Assembly (NCBI RefSeq): GCF_002561455.1
Contig: NZ_NTUP01000011.1
Span: 81,433-145,432 of the forward strand
DNA length: 64,000 nucleotides
From: Bacillus sp. AFS015802
GTDB taxonomy: Bacteria > Bacillota > Bacilli > Bacillales > Bacillaceae_B
Direction: 5' to 3'
A program made the translations under genes and the position numbers. The notes under the pieces are model-generated. The model did no database searches and was not told the origin of the DNA. It worked only from the letters and a program-made list of their open reading frames with translations. Each line of letters begins with the position of its first letter. The first letter of the stretch is position 1. Below, in pieces: positions 31,045 to 40,585 of the stretch.

Positions 31045-32472
31045 TCATCTGGCCGGTTCCTTTTTACGGGGAGGCATATGAACGGCATCCCCCTTTAATC
31101 CTTCGACCGCTTCAAGCAGACTTTCATTCATACTCGGGTGCGGATAGAGTGGAAAGCGAAAGTCCTCATCCCTCGCCGCCATCTCAAGACCCAGCACACC
31201 TGATGAAATCAGCTCGGACGCGCCCTTCCCCATCATATGAATCCCAAGGATCATATCCGTTTCACTGTCTGACACGACCTTCACGAATCCATCCTTCTCA
31301 CCTGTCAGCTGAGCGTACCCGTTGGCCCTGACAGGGTTCTCACTCACTGTGACCGAATAGCCTTCCCTGCGTGCTTCCTCTTCTGTAAGACCCGCCCACG
31401 CAATCGGAGGGCTCATCTGTACCACCATCGGCACAAACTGCAGATCCACTTCCACTTTAAGCCCCGCCATTGCCTCAGCTGCTGCCTTCCCCTGTTTGAT
31501 TGCCTTCACTGCGAGGGACGGACCTTCTGTCGCGTCCCCGATCGCCCAAATATGCGGAATGGAGGTCCGTCCCTCCCGATCCGTCCGGATATAGCCTTCC
31601 TCTTTCAGGTCCACACGGAGACGGTCAAGTCCAAGGTCTGGCAGGTTGGGCTTCACTTGTCCGCTCACGACGAAATGAGATCCTTCGATGGAAACCGTCT
31701 CGCCATTTTCTTTTTCGAGGTCCACCATGACGTGTCCGTCCCTCTCACTTGCCGCTCGCAGAACGGAGTCCTTGATGACATTGATTTTATGCTTTTTCAA
31801 CTGCCTGAACAGTTCTTTTGACAGGGCAGAGTCAAATGGAAGTCCTTTATTCAGGATGAGCGTGACACGGCTTCCCAATATGGAGAAAACGGACGCCATT
31901 TCCAGTGAAATATAGTCTGTTCCATATACGATCAGTTCCCGCGGGAGCTCCTCCATCTCAAAAACCTGTCTTTCCTTCAGGACACGGTCAGCATTGAACT
32001 CAATCCCCTCCGGATAGTGAAATTCCCCTCCCGTTGCCACGATCGCCTCTTTGAAATTAAAAAGGGTAAACTCGTGACCATTTTCAACCCCGATACGGGA
32101 TTCAGACAGGAAGGACGCAGACCCTTTAACGATCTCAACCCCATTCGCTTTACAAAGTGACTCCACCCCGGTTCGAAGCTGGGTGATTTTTTTATCTTTA
32201 TAGAGTTGAAGAGCAGCAAGATTAGCTTCTGCTTCCCCGAACTCCATTCCCATTTCCTTCAGATGCTCCATCTTTTTAAATTCCTGGGCAAAATGGGTGA
32301 ATACTTTGGAAGGGATGCATCCTTTGTTTAAGCAGGTCCCTCCAAGATCCTCCCGTTCGATCAAGGTCACCTGTCTGCCGAGACACGCGGCCCTGATGGC
32401 TGCATGATAACCCCCGGGACCCCCTCCGATGACGACAACGTCTTTCTCTTCGGTAATCTCTCCCACTACCAT
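31045..32472 (-). CDS. lpdV: Dihydrolipoyl dehydrogenase (E3) of a 2-oxoacid dehydrogenase complex
   Basis: E3 reoxidises dihydrolipoyl groups of E2 with FAD and NAD+. The 475-residue chain has the FAD loop VVIGGGPGGYHAA, the redox disulfide GGTCLNKGCIPSK, an NAD-binding fold, AIGDATEGPSLAVKA, and the C-terminal dimerisation motif HPSMNESLLEAVEG (HPxxxE). It is the last gene of the complex, directly after E2. Its coding sequence holds two copies of the recurrent 13-mer in opposite orientation (31513-31525 and 31563-31575), which could form a hairpin. Confidence 0.92.
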   Translation of the reverse strand: MVVGEITEEKDVVVIGGGPGGYHAAIRAACLGRQVTLIEREDLGGTCLNKGCIPSKVFTHFAQEFKKMEHLKEMGMEFGEAEANLAALQLYKDKKITQLRTGVESLCKANGVEIVKGSASFLSESRIGVENGHEFTLFNFKEAIVATGGEFHYPEGIEFNADRVLKERQVFEMEELPRELIVYGTDYISLEMASVFSILGSRVTLILNKGLPFDSALSKELFRQLKKHKINVIKDSVLRAASERDGHVMVDLEKENGETVSIEGSHFVVSGQVKPNLPDLGLDRLRVDLKEEGYIRTDREGRTSIPHIWAIGDATEGPSLAVKAIKQGKAAAEAMAGLKVEVDLQFVPMVVQMSPPIAWAGLTEEEARREGYSVTVSENPVRANGYAQLTGEKDGFVKVVSDSETDMILGIHMMGKGASELISSGVLGLEMAARDEDFRFPLYPHPSMNESLLEAVEGLKGDAVHMPPRKKEPAR

Positions 32473-33657
32473 TTACATCAACTCCAAAAGCATGGATTGA
32501 GGCTCTTCAATCAAATCTCTTAAACGATTTGTAAATTTCACGGCCGTCCCGCCGTCTGCCACTCTGTGATCAAAGGACATGGATATATTCATCATGGAGC
32601 GGACGACAATCTCATCATGTTCATTTACCATCGGACGCTTCTTCGTTTTATGAAAGGCGACGAGGGCGACTTCCGGCTCATTAATGATCGGTGTCGCTCC
32701 GATCGAGCCGTTCAACGGTCCTACGTTACTGACCGTGAAGGTACCGCCTTTGATCTCTTTCATCGAGAGGCTCCCCTCCAGTGCTTTAACGGTCAGTTCC
32801 TTCATTTCAACGTGAATGTCCTTCATCGTTTTTCCTTCCACATGCCTGATGACAGGGACGATGAGCCCTTCATCCGTGTCAACGGCAATACCGATGTTGT
32901 GTTGAGACTGAAGCTCGACGCATTCTTCCTCTTCATTCAGGCGGGCATTGAAAATCGGAAACTCTTTCAAACAGACAGAAAGGGCTTTGATAAAATAGGC
33001 TCCCATGGAAACGGACCCGCCTCCCGCTTTCATCGTATCTTTCCAGACTAATAGATTCGTCACGTCGATTTCTTCAAAATGGGTACAGTGGGGGATCGTT
33101 CTGAGCGACTGTGACATTTTGGACGCGATTTGTTTGCGTCTGCCCCGGAACGGGATGGTCTTCGCTTTCGTTTCTACTGATGCAAGAGGCGATACCGGTT
33201 GACGTTCTTCTGCCTGCCCGGAAGCCGTCGCACTTTCTCCTTTCATATAAAGGAGTACATCCTCATCAACGATTCTACCCCCGGCTCCGGAACCCCTCAC
33301 TTCTTCTATGTTGACACCATTTTCCCTGGCGATTTTCCTTGTATACGGTGAAGCCAGGATTCTTTTTGTCTTTACTATTTGAGTGGTTTCAGGCCCATTT
33401 CTCCGGCCCCCGGTCTGATTCCCGTTTTCTTTTTCCATCAACAGGACCGTCGATCCAACTGGAATCGTCTCTCCTTCATTTACCGTAAACTCCTTGATTA
33501 CACCTGAAAATGGCGCAGGGATCTCCGCCGTCATTTTATCTGTTTGCACCTCTACCAGTGGTTGATCCGCTTTGACGATATCCCCCACTTTTACAAGAAA
33601 GTGATTGATATTGGCTTCGGTCATCCCTTCCCCGATATCATGAAGCTTAACTTCCAT
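32473..33657 (-). CDS. bkdB: Dihydrolipoyl acyltransferase (E2) of a 2-oxoacid dehydrogenase complex
   Basis: E2 transfers the acyl group to CoA and forms the core of the complex. In 394 residues there is one lipoyl domain (K43 in VEVQTDKMTAEIPAPFSG), a peripheral-subunit-binding domain (ASPYTRKIARENGVNIEEV, about 115-150), and the catalytic domain ending in MSFDHRVADGGTAVKF with the active-site His and Asp. Similarity is to the branched-chain E2 group. Given its operon partner phenylalanine dehydrogenase, the acyl group may be phenylacetyl. Confidence 0.9.
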   Translation of the reverse strand: MEVKLHDIGEGMTEANINHFLVKVGDIVKADQPLVEVQTDKMTAEIPAPFSGVIKEFTVNEGETIPVGSTVLLMEKENGNQTGGRRNGPETTQIVKTKRILASPYTRKIARENGVNIEEVRGSGAGGRIVDEDVLLYMKGESATASGQAEERQPVSPLASVETKAKTIPFRGRRKQIASKMSQSLRTIPHCTHFEEIDVTNLLVWKDTMKAGGGSVSMGAYFIKALSVCLKEFPIFNARLNEEEECVELQSQHNIGIAVDTDEGLIVPVIRHVEGKTMKDIHVEMKELTVKALEGSLSMKEIKGGTFTVSNVGPLNGSIGATPIINEPEVALVAFHKTKKRPMVNEHDEIVVRSMMNISMSFDHRVADGGTAVKFTNRLRDLIEEPQSMLLELM

Positions 33658-33672
33658 GGACTCCCTCCTTGT

Positions 33673-34668
33673 CTAATAACGTGCCACTTTTTCCACTGCA
33701 GCAAGCACTCGCTTACTGTCAGGTAAATAGAAATCTTCAAATCCGAAATAAGGAACAGGGGTATCGAACCCCGTTACCCGCTCAGTCGGCGCTTTCTGAT
33801 ATAAAAAGGATGTGTCATTGATAATCGCAAGCACATCATTTCCGACTCCCCCAGTGGCATGAGCTTCGTGGACAACCACCGTTCTCCCCGTTTTCTGGAC
33901 AGAGCCTGAGATGAGGTCCTTATCAAGGGGATAGAGTGTTCTAAGATCGAGGACCTCACAGGAAATCCCTTTGTCCGCCGCTTCCCTGGCTGCTTCCTCC
34001 GCTACCTTTACCATCGCACCCCATGCAATGATCGTGACATCCTCACCCTCTGTGACCACTTTGCCCTTTCCGATTTCCACGGTGTACTTCTCTTCCGGTA
34101 CTTCCTCTTTAGAAGACCTATAACATCTCATGGGCTCAAGGAACAGGACGGGATCCGGGTCCTCAATGGCAGCAATCAAGAGCCCCTTTGCATCATAAGG
34201 TGTTGCGGGACATACCACCTTGATCCCAGGCATATGAGTGAAAAGGGCCTCGGTACTGTCGGAATGGATCTCAGGCGCACGGACTCCGGCGCCATAAGGG
34301 GCCCTGATGACCAGCGGACAGCTGAAATGCCCGAGGGTACGGGCGCGGATTCTGGAGGCATGAGTCATGATTTGTTCGTAGGCAGGATAAATGAACCCTA
34401 AAAACTGAACCTCTGTCACGGGACGAAAGCCGTTCAATCCCATTCCGATGGCCGCCCCGATAAAGCCTGCTTCACTTAAGGGTGTATCAAGAACCCGGTC
34501 TTCTCCAAATTCCTGTTGCAGACCGTCAGTCGCTCGGAATACCCCACCATTCGTACCGATATCCTCACCCATCAACAGAACATCTTCGTTTTCCTGAAGC
34601 ATCACCCTCATCGCATCCGTAATGGCCTGAACCATTGTCAATGTCTTCATTTTCGTTAAGGTGCTCAT
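33673..34668 (-). CDS. bkdAB: 2-oxoacid dehydrogenase E1 beta subunit
   Basis: E1 beta pairs with E1 alpha in the TPP-dependent decarboxylation of a 2-oxoacid. The protein has about 331 residues from ATG 34668 (MSTLTKMKTLTMVQA). It shows GEDIGTNGGVFRATDGLQQEFG (ends GEDIGTNGGVF and LQQEFG), FLGFIYPAYEQIMTHASRIR and the C-terminal VGFDTPVPYFGFED-like end. GAGGGTGAG, overlapping the stop of E1 alpha, serves as ribosome site; upstream frame codons lie within E1 alpha and are not used. Confidence 0.92.
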   Translation of the reverse strand: MSTLTKMKTLTMVQAITDAMRVMLQENEDVLLMGEDIGTNGGVFRATDGLQQEFGEDRVLDTPLSEAGFIGAAIGMGLNGFRPVTEVQFLGFIYPAYEQIMTHASRIRARTLGHFSCPLVIRAPYGAGVRAPEIHSDSTEALFTHMPGIKVVCPATPYDAKGLLIAAIEDPDPVLFLEPMRCYRSSKEEVPEEKYTVEIGKGKVVTEGEDVTIIAWGAMVKVAEEAAREAADKGISCEVLDLRTLYPLDKDLISGSVQKTGRTVVVHEAHATGGVGNDVLAIINDTSFLYQKAPTERVTGFDTPVPYFGFEDFYLPDSKRVLAAVEKVARY

Positions 34669-34673
34669 TCTAC

Positions 34674-35735
34674 TCACCCTCTCAATTGCTCTAGGAGCTT
34701 TTCTTTTTGTTCCTGGATCGTCCACGTCGGGGTGGCAAATACATAATCGAAGATCACACTCGGATCTGCTGCCGGAAAGGCTTCCAGTTCCTCAACAGCC
34801 TGGTCGACTTCCTTCGCATACTCCGTCTGAACCGAGTTCATCCATTCCTCGTCGAACCAGCCTCTTTCTTTCATGAAGTTCGTTAAACGATCAAGTGGAT
34901 CGTTATCCTTTCGACGATTCTCGCTTTCCTGCTGATCACGGTACTTCGTCGGATCATCGGCTGTCGTATGGGCACCGTATCTCCATGTCACGGACTCGAT
35001 CAAGGTAGGTCCGTCCCCGTTTCGTGCCCGCTCCAATGCTTTCATTGTTTCAAAATAAACAGCAAAAATATCATTGCCGTCGATGCGTACGCTTGGAATG
35101 TCATAGGCAAGAGCTTTCTGGGCAATGGTTTTTGTTTTCATTTGCTTGTGAATGGGAACGGAGATGGCGTATTGATTATTTTGATTGAAAAAGACGACCG
35201 GGGCCTCCCAGACGCTTGCCAGATTCAATCCTTCATGAAAATCACCTTCAGATGTTGCACCGTCGCCAAAATACACAATGGCTGCATTCCGAGTCCCTTT
35301 CCTCTTCTCTGCGTAAGCCGCCCCCACCGCATGTGGAAGCTGGGTCGCAATCGGAATGCCTGGAGTGAAGATGTTCTTCCCTTCCGGGGGCACGCAGCCT
35401 TCATTGCGACCTTTCCAGAAAAGAAGGATGTGAAGCAGGGAGTGGCCGAACGTCATGGTGGCGCCATGATCCCGGTAGGATGGGAACAACCAGTCCTTTT
35501 CCTGCAGGGCAAGGGCGCTCCCCACCTGGGATGCCTCCTGCCCTTCATACGGGGCATATGTCCCGATCCGACCCTGACGCTGAAGGCTTACCGCTTTACG
35601 ATCAAAGGTGCGGATCCTGATTAGATGCCGGTAAAAGGTTCGGACCAAGTCTTCTGAAATGTCTTTTTCATACTCGCTTTGAATGAGCTGTCCTTGTTGA
35701 TCCATGACCTGGACCAGTTGAAATTCCTCGATCAT
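34674..35735 (-). CDS. bkdAA: 2-oxoacid dehydrogenase E1 alpha subunit
   Basis: E1 alpha carries the TPP site. The 353-residue protein shows the GDG-to-NN TPP motif from YFGDGATSEGDFHEGLN to FFNQNNQYAISVP, and the phosphorylation-loop-like YRYGAHTTADDPTKYR, read here as WRYGAHTTADDPTKYR. It is of branched-chain or aryl type rather than the longer pyruvate type. It lies 64 nt downstream of phenylalanine dehydrogenase and begins the four-gene complex (E1 alpha, E1 beta, E2, E3). Confidence 0.92.
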   Translation of the reverse strand: MIEEFQLVQVMDQQGQLIQSEYEKDISEDLVRTFYRHLIRIRTFDRKAVSLQRQGRIGTYAPYEGQEASQVGSALALQEKDWLFPSYRDHGATMTFGHSLLHILLFWKGRNEGCVPPEGKNIFTPGIPIATQLPHAVGAAYAEKRKGTRNAAIVYFGDGATSEGDFHEGLNLASVWEAPVVFFNQNNQYAISVPIHKQMKTKTIAQKALAYDIPSVRIDGNDIFAVYFETMKALERARNGDGPTLIESVTWRYGAHTTADDPTKYRDQQESENRRKDNDPLDRLTNFMKERGWFDEEWMNSVQTEYAKEVDQAVEELEAFPAADPSVIFDYVFATPTWTIQEQKEKLLEQLRG

Positions 35736-35799
35736 TTCATCACCTCTTTGTAGCGCGTTATTGTTGGAGATTTGGGATAGATAAAAACGTGACTTAAAT

Positions 35800-36969
35800 T
35801 TACGTTCTCACCGACCACTTCGGACGCTTCGCATGGGAGAAGAAGCTGTTTCTTCTCGTGCGTGCATGGATCCGGTCCTCGCAGAAACGGTTGGCCGCTT
35901 CCACCGTGGTCATGTGCTGATTTGCTGACTGCAGATAAATATTCTGCAGACTGTTATAGATAGCACTCGTCTTTTGAAGGACACGTTCTTTGTTCGGCTC
36001 GTATAATTCGTCCGCCACCTGGATCAGGCCGCCTGCATTGACGATGTAATCCGGAGCGTACAGGATCCCTTTTTCATGAAGCTTCATGCCGTGTGAAAGA
36101 TTCAATAATTGATTATTGGCCGATCCAACGACCGCTTTTACTTTTAGCTGATCCACCGTGTGATCATTGATGATTCCACCGATGGCACAAGGAACGAAGA
36201 CGTCTGCATCGACAGAATAGATCTCTTCCCCTGATACGACCTTGAGGGCCGCTCCCATGCTTTTCGCTTTTGCAACCAGCTGATCGATCGACCTTTGGCT
36301 GATATCCGTTACATAAAGATCTGCTCCCTCTTCCAACAGACGCTCGGCTACTTTAAAACCTACTTTTCCAAGACCCTGAATCGCGTAGCTTTTACCGTGA
36401 AGATCTTTCGAACCCCACACGTTTTGATTTGTCGCCTGCAAGCCATAGATGACTCCCATGGCTGTCGGGATGGAAGAATCCCCGCTTCCTCCATACTCTT
36501 CATTGACGCCCACGATACAATTCGTTTCCTTCAGGGCATAAACGAAATCTTCAGGCGTGGTCCCCATATCAGTCCCTGTATAAAATCGTCCGTTTAGGGA
36601 TTCTACGAATTGACCGAAGGCACGGAACAGCTCCGGATGTTTGTCTTTTTCCGGATCTCCGATAATGACCGCTTTCCCTCCACCAAAATCCACATCGGCT
36701 GCGGCACATTTATACGTCATGCCTTTGGATAGACGAAGGACGTCTTCAAGTGCTTCATCCACTGATGCATAAGGTCTCATCCGGCACCCGCCAAGTGCTG
36801 GTCCAAGAGTGGTATTATGTATGGCGATGATGGCTTTGAGCCCTGTTTCTTCATCGTTGCAGAATACAACCTGTTCATGGTTTTGTATTTTTTGGAACAT
36901 ATCCATATCATTTCCCCCTGCAAGCTCTCTATTTGTAACCGCTTTCACTTTTGTCGACACGTTAGCCAC
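35800..36969 (-). CDS. pdh: Phenylalanine dehydrogenase
   Basis: This NAD+-dependent enzyme oxidatively deaminates phenylalanine to phenylpyruvate. The 389-residue sequence belongs to the Glu/Leu/Phe/Val dehydrogenases, with substrate-binding K87 (GMTYKCAAA), catalytic K99 ([10 protein letters not shown]), [12 protein letters not shown] and the NAD loop [25 protein letters not shown] and the C-terminal [13 protein letters not shown] tail match phenylalanine dehydrogenases of Lysinibacillus and Sporosarcina better than leucine dehydrogenases. The start is GTG 36969 with AAAGGAGG upstream. A second possible start is the ATG at the MDMFQKI segment near 36909. It is followed by the oxoacid dehydrogenase genes. 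Confidence 0.87.
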   Translation of the reverse strand: MANVSTKVKAVTNRELAGGNDMDMFQKIQNHEQVVFCNDEETGLKAIIAIHNTTLGPALGGCRMRPYASVDEALEDVLRLSKGMTYKCAAADVDFGGGKAVIIGDPEKDKHPELFRAFGQFVESLNGRFYTGTDMGTTPEDFVYALKETNCIVGVNEEYGGSGDSSIPTAMGVIYGLQATNQNVWGSKDLHGKSYAIQGLGKVGFKVAERLLEEGADLYVTDISQRSIDQLVAKAKSMGAALKVVSGEEIYSVDADVFVPCAIGGIINDHTVDQLKVKAVVGSANNQLLNLSHGMKLHEKGILYAPDYIVNAGGLIQVADELYEPNKERVLQKTSAIYNSLQNIYLQSANQHMTTVEAANRFCEDRIHARTRRNSFFSHAKRPKWSVRT

Positions 36970-37007
36970 TTCGCTTCCTCCTTTTACTGCTGGTTATAAA
37001 AGTGAAT

Positions 37008-37403
37008 CTAGCTCTCTTTTATTCTTTCTTTGATTTTCTCTTTAGGGAGTACCACTTGCTTCACTTCCCCTTTACCGATGAGTCTGTCATTCTCTCTATC
37101 TCTGACAATCACTTCGGTGATGATGATGTTCCGCTCATATTTCTTGACGTTCGCTTTAATTTCAAGGAAGGAACCCGATTTCGCCGGAGCCATATGCCGG
37201 GCGGTTACCTTTGCCCCCATCCCTTCTTCGTGATCTTCCAAATAGGGCAGGATGATTTTCCTCGATGCCCATTCCATGTGATACACCATCGAAACCGTTG
37301 AATATACGGGGTGAACCACTTCTCCTTCAAACTGGGCATACATGCCGGGGGTTACTTCAGTCGTGACGACACTTGTATGTCCTACCTCTAATCCAGACTT
37401 CAT
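37008..37403 (-). CDS. Hotdog-fold acyl-CoA thioesterase
   Basis: This 131-residue protein resembles the FlK/thioesterase-like hotdog family, with VHPVYSTVSMVYHMEWASRKI at the active-site helix, GMGAKVTARHMAPAKSG, and IITEVIVRDRENDRLIGKGE. It probably hydrolyses an acyl- or aryl-CoA, perhaps phenylacetyl-CoA or a dead-end ring-epoxide CoA, like PaaI in other bacteria. It is the first gene of the operon with phenylalanine dehydrogenase (38 nt apart), directly downstream of a promoter carrying a putative PaaX operator. Confidence 0.8.
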   Translation of the reverse strand: MKSGLEVGHTSVVTTEVTPGMYAQFEGEVVHPVYSTVSMVYHMEWASRKIILPYLEDHEEGMGAKVTARHMAPAKSGSFLEIKANVKKYERNIIITEVIVRDRENDRLIGKGEVKQVVLPKEKIKERIKES

Positions 37404-37445
37404 TGCTTTCCCCCTTTAAACCAACGAATCATATATTTTTATATA

Positions 37446-37491
37446 ACGTTAATTCAACGATATAATAACATTTTGTTTTATAAATAGTCAA
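37446..37491 (-). promoter_or_regulatory. Promoter of the phenylalanine operon with ACGTT/ACGAT operator
   Basis: On the minus strand TTGACT (37486-37491) and TATTAT (37462-37467) are 18 bp apart. Immediately downstream, over the expected start site, lie ACGTT (37446-37450) and ACGAT (37457-37461), 11 bp apart. The same arrangement occurs at four other promoters in this island. Confidence 0.7.
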
Positions 37492-37554
37492 TAAATTGTT
37501 AAAATATTTAAAATATTATATTAATATAAGTTATGCAGATGTACCCTTTAGCGC

Positions 37555-37592
37555 AAAAAAGCAACGGAACCAAAGTCCCGTTGCTTTTTACA
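37555..37592. terminator. Terminator of the ABC transporter operon
   Basis: AGCAACGG and CCCGTTGCT form a stem flanked by runs of A and T (AAAAAAGC ... GCTTTTTA), so it can work on either strand. It lies 27 nt beyond the ATPase stop on the minus strand. Confidence 0.85.
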
Positions 37593-37618
37593 GAAGGTTG
37601 TTTATTCTTTTTAAGGTT

Positions 37619-38422
37619 CTAAGAAAGAAGCGCCCGGTCACTTGCCAGTTTACTTCCACGGATCCGCTGGAATTCGTGGAGCAGTCCTTCGACGGTGAGG
37701 TGCTTTTTCTCGTCTTCGTTCACTTCCAGAATGATCTGCCCTTTATCCATCATGATCAAGCGGTTCCCGAGATCCAGGGCCTGCTGCATATTATGGGTGA
37801 CCATCAAGGTGGTGAGCTTATACTTCTCGACAATTTCTTTTGTCAGGTTCGTGATGAGGTCCGCACGCGCGGGATCAAGTGCAGCCGTATGCTCATCCAA
37901 CAGGAGGATCGACGGCTCTGTGAAAGTCGCCATCAGAAGGGATAAGGCCTGCCGTTCCCCGCCTGACAACAACCCCACTTTTGCATTCAATCTGTTCTCA
38001 AGTCCCAAGTGAAGGGTTTCAAGCACTTCTTTAAAGAACACTTTCCGTTTTTTGGTGACCCCCATTTTAAAGGTCCGGGTCCGATTCCGTGAATACGCCA
38101 TGGCCAGATTTTCTTCGATGGTCATGGAAGGGGCGGTCCCTGCCATGGGATCCTGGAATACGCGACCGATCAGCTTTGAACGTTTATACTCAGAAACCTT
38201 CGATACCTCGTGGTCATCGATCAACACATTTCCGATATCAGGGATCAACACCCCTGAGACGATATTCATTAGTGTCGATTTCCCGGCTCCATTACTCCCG
38301 ATGACCGTCACGAAATCACCTGGTTTCAGAGAGAGCTGAATATCATCGAGGGCGATTTTCTCATCGGGTGTCCCTTCATTGAATACTTTATGAATTCGAT
38401 TTAATTGTAACACCGCCATCAC
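37619..38422 (-). CDS. ABC transporter ATP-binding protein (TrpZ-like)
   Basis: This 267-residue ATPase powers the importer encoded with the next two genes. Walker A is GSNGAGKST, the signature LSGGERQALSL, Walker B ILLLDEHTAALDP, and the H-loop VTHNMQQAL. Walker B is followed by DEHTAALD rather than the common DEPTSALD, a feature of the TrpXYZ/YcjN-like group that works with PF04392 binding proteins. It overlaps the permease gene by about 35 nt. Confidence 0.9.
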   Translation of the reverse strand: MMAVLQLNRIHKVFNEGTPDEKIALDDIQLSLKPGDFVTVIGSNGAGKSTLMNIVSGVLIPDIGNVLIDDHEVSKVSEYKRSKLIGRVFQDPMAGTAPSMTIEENLAMAYSRNRTRTFKMGVTKKRKVFFKEVLETLHLGLENRLNAKVGLLSGGERQALSLLMATFTEPSILLLDEHTAALDPARADLITNLTKEIVEKYKLTTLMVTHNMQQALDLGNRLIMMDKGQIILEVNEDEKKHLTVEGLLHEFQRIRGSKLASDRALLS

Positions 38423-39416
38423 CCTTTCTCTCTGATATCGGAGCTTTCTTGACCCGCTCTGCCATGCGCAGGGCCTTTCGTTTCTTATCCCTGTATCGAT
38501 CCATCACCTTAGGCATGACAAGGGCAAGGATGACGATGGTCGCCGTGATCAGCTTCATATCCCCTGTTTCGAGGAAATCCACTCTGAGAGCCATGGATAC
38601 GACTAATCGGTAGATAATCGCTCCCCCTATGACGGCTAAGGTCGTACGGGCGATCGATTTGGTTCCGAATAACGCCTCACCGATAATGACAGAAGCAAGT
38701 CCGATGATGATCATCCCGATCCCCATTCCGACGTCGGCAAATCGGCTGTACTGTGCAATCAAAGCTCCGGACAGGGCGACCATTCCATTTGAGATCCCTA
38801 ATCCAAGGATGATCATCAGATTCGTATTGGCAGAGAAGCTGCGGATCATCCGCTGATTATCCCCAGTGGCCCTAAGTGCCAGCCCGATTTCCGTTTTCAG
38901 GAATGCGTCTGTCAAAAATTTGATCACAAGTGTGATGATCGTCATGATGAATAATATGCTCCACGTTCCCGGAACGGGTTCACCGAGTCCGACGGCGACC
39001 CACACTTTATTAAGGGCGGCATCGATCCCCAGTGGGGACCAAAATCCTTCTATTCCTGTAAACGCCGTGTCCTGACTGAGCAGGGGGACATTGGATCTTC
39101 CCATGATCCTGAGATTGATGGAATAAAGGGCGATCATCATTAAGATCCCCGATAATAAGGCATTGATCTTACCAAACGTATGAAGTAATCCTGTTATACA
39201 TCCTGCTGCGAATCCAATCACAATCGCTGTAAGCGTTGCGATAACGGGGTTTACGCCACTGACAATCATGGTTGCAGCGACGGCGGCCCCGGTTACGAAG
39301 CTGCCATCGACTGTTAAATCAGGAAAATCCAGTATCCGAAAGGACAGATAGACTCCGAGGGCCATAATAGCGTAAATGATTCCAGATTCAAAGGATGCGA
39401 ATATTGCTGTTGGCAC
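38388..39416 (-). CDS. ABC transporter permease (TrpY-like)
   Basis: This membrane protein of 342 residues has about eight to nine hydrophobic helices. The start MPTAIFASFESGIIYAIMALGVYLSFRILDFPDLTVDGSF, seen by its ends AIMALGVYLSFRILD and FPDLTVDGS, is characteristic of permeases paired with PF04392 solute-binding proteins. It forms the transport channel. The C-terminal 50 residues are basic and cytoplasmic. It lies 16 nt downstream of the binding protein gene. Confidence 0.88.
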   Translation of the reverse strand: MPTAIFASFESGIIYAIMALGVYLSFRILDFPDLTVDGSFVTGAAVAATMIVSGVNPVIATLTAIVIGFAAGCITGLLHTFGKINALLSGILMMIALYSINLRIMGRSNVPLLSQDTAFTGIEGFWSPLGIDAALNKVWVAVGLGEPVPGTWSILFIMTIITLVIKFLTDAFLKTEIGLALRATGDNQRMIRSFSANTNLMIILGLGISNGMVALSGALIAQYSRFADVGMGIGMIIIGLASVIIGEALFGTKSIARTTLAVIGGAIIYRLVVSMALRVDFLETGDMKLITATIVILALVMPKVMDRYRDKKRKALRMAERVKKAPISERKGDGGVTIKSNS

Positions 39417-39432
39417 GAATCATCATCCCTTC

Positions 39433-40440
39433 CTAATTTTCTTCTAAGAATGTACCAAGGTCAGACCAGGCTTCCTGTACTTCCACTCCTTGTTCTTCAG
39501 CAGCCGCTTTATTGAACATCAGCTCAAAGTTTTCGGGAGCCTGTACAGGGATTTCAGAAGGTTTTTTCTCACCCTTCAAGATCTTCACTGCCATTAACCC
39601 CGTTTGATAACCAAGATCTTCATAGTTGAATCCACTCGCTGCAATCGCCCCTTTTTTCAACGAATCGAGTTCCCCTACAAAAAGAGGGATGTCCTTTTCA
39701 TTTGCTACCGTGATGACGGATTCCAATGCTGAGACGACTGTATTATCTTTCGGGATGTAAATGGCATCGACTCTTCCAACAAGGGATTCTGTTGCCTGTT
39801 TGACATCCGCAGACGTTGAAACCGTAGCCTCAACCACTTCCACGCCTTTTTCCTTGGCAAGCTTATTCACTTCAGCTACTTGGACGACGGCATTTTGTTC
39901 ACCGGAGTTATACACAATCCCGATTTTCTTCGCTTTCATTTCATCCGTAATAAAATGGAGTGTCTTTGAAATCGCTTCAGGATGAGTATCGGTCGTACCG
40001 GTAATATTCTCACCAGGCTCGTCAAATGACTTAACCAGTTCAGCCCCAACAGGATCCGTAACAGACGTAAAGACGATCGGGATATCTCTGGTTGCATTCA
40101 GTGCGTGCTGTGCACTTGGGGTTGAGTTAGCAAAGATAAGGTCGACCCCGTCCCCGACAAAGTTCTTCGCAGCACTTTGTGAGTTACTTTGATCTCCTTG
40201 GGCGATTTGAACATCATATTTTACGTTTTCGCCTTCCTTGAAACCGTTTTCTGCCAGAGCTTTCTTAAACCCTTCAAACGCTGCATCCAACGATGGATGT
40301 TCCACAATCTGCGTAACACCGATCACATATTGCTTCTCACCATCTCCATCCCCGGAGCTCTTATCACTACCACATCCAGACAGAACCAGCATTCCGAATA
40401 ACATAGAGATGACAACAAGTAATAAACTATTCTTCTTCAC
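39433..40440 (-). CDS. ABC transporter substrate-binding lipoprotein (TrpX-like, PF04392)
   Basis: The solute-binding protein has about 335 residues. From GTG 40440 it has a lipoprotein signal (MKKNSLLLVVISMLFGMLVL then lipobox LSGC), then YVIGVTQIVEHPSLDAAFEGF and IPIVFTSVTDPVGAELV, typical of the TrpX/PF04392 family proposed to bind tryptophan or other aromatics. The frame continues 28 codons upstream, but a GGGGG run lies before the GTG and the signal peptide fits that start. Shared promoter architecture with the phenylalanine operon suggests an aromatic substrate. Confidence 0.87.
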   Translation of the reverse strand: MKKNSLLLVVISMLFGMLVLSGCGSDKSSGDGDGEKQYVIGVTQIVEHPSLDAAFEGFKKALAENGFKEGENVKYDVQIAQGDQSNSQSAAKNFVGDGVDLIFANSTPSAQHALNATRDIPIVFTSVTDPVGAELVKSFDEPGENITGTTDTHPEAISKTLHFITDEMKAKKIGIVYNSGEQNAVVQVAEVNKLAKEKGVEVVEATVSTSADVKQATESLVGRVDAIYIPKDNTVVSALESVITVANEKDIPLFVGELDSLKKGAIAASGFNYEDLGYQTGLMAVKILKGEKKPSEIPVQAPENFELMFNKAAAEEQGVEVQEAWSDLGTFLEEN

Positions 40441-40522
40441 AGAAATCCCCCTTTTTCTCTTCCTGGTATATGATAAGTAGTCTGCAAGACTAGCAAATCC
40501 AGATATGATAAAAATACCACTC

Positions 40523-40585
40523 AACGTAAATACAACGTTATATTATCACTCCTGTCACAAAATAGTCAATAATATTCCGAAAATT
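40523..40585 (-). promoter_or_regulatory. ABC operon promoter with CodY-like box and double ACGTT operator
   Basis: Minus-strand order: CodY-like AATTTTCGGAATATT (40571-40585, two mismatches), TTGACT (40564-40569), 18 bp, TAATAT (40540-40545), then ACGTT (40534-40538 region) and ACGTT (40523-40527 region) exactly 11 bp apart. Confidence 0.7.

Noticed and set aside
35785..35806. AACGT...ACGTT pair near the phenylalanine dehydrogenase stop as a sixth operator
   Set aside because: Spacing (16 bp) and inverted orientation differ from the 11-bp pattern, and there is no promoter beside it.
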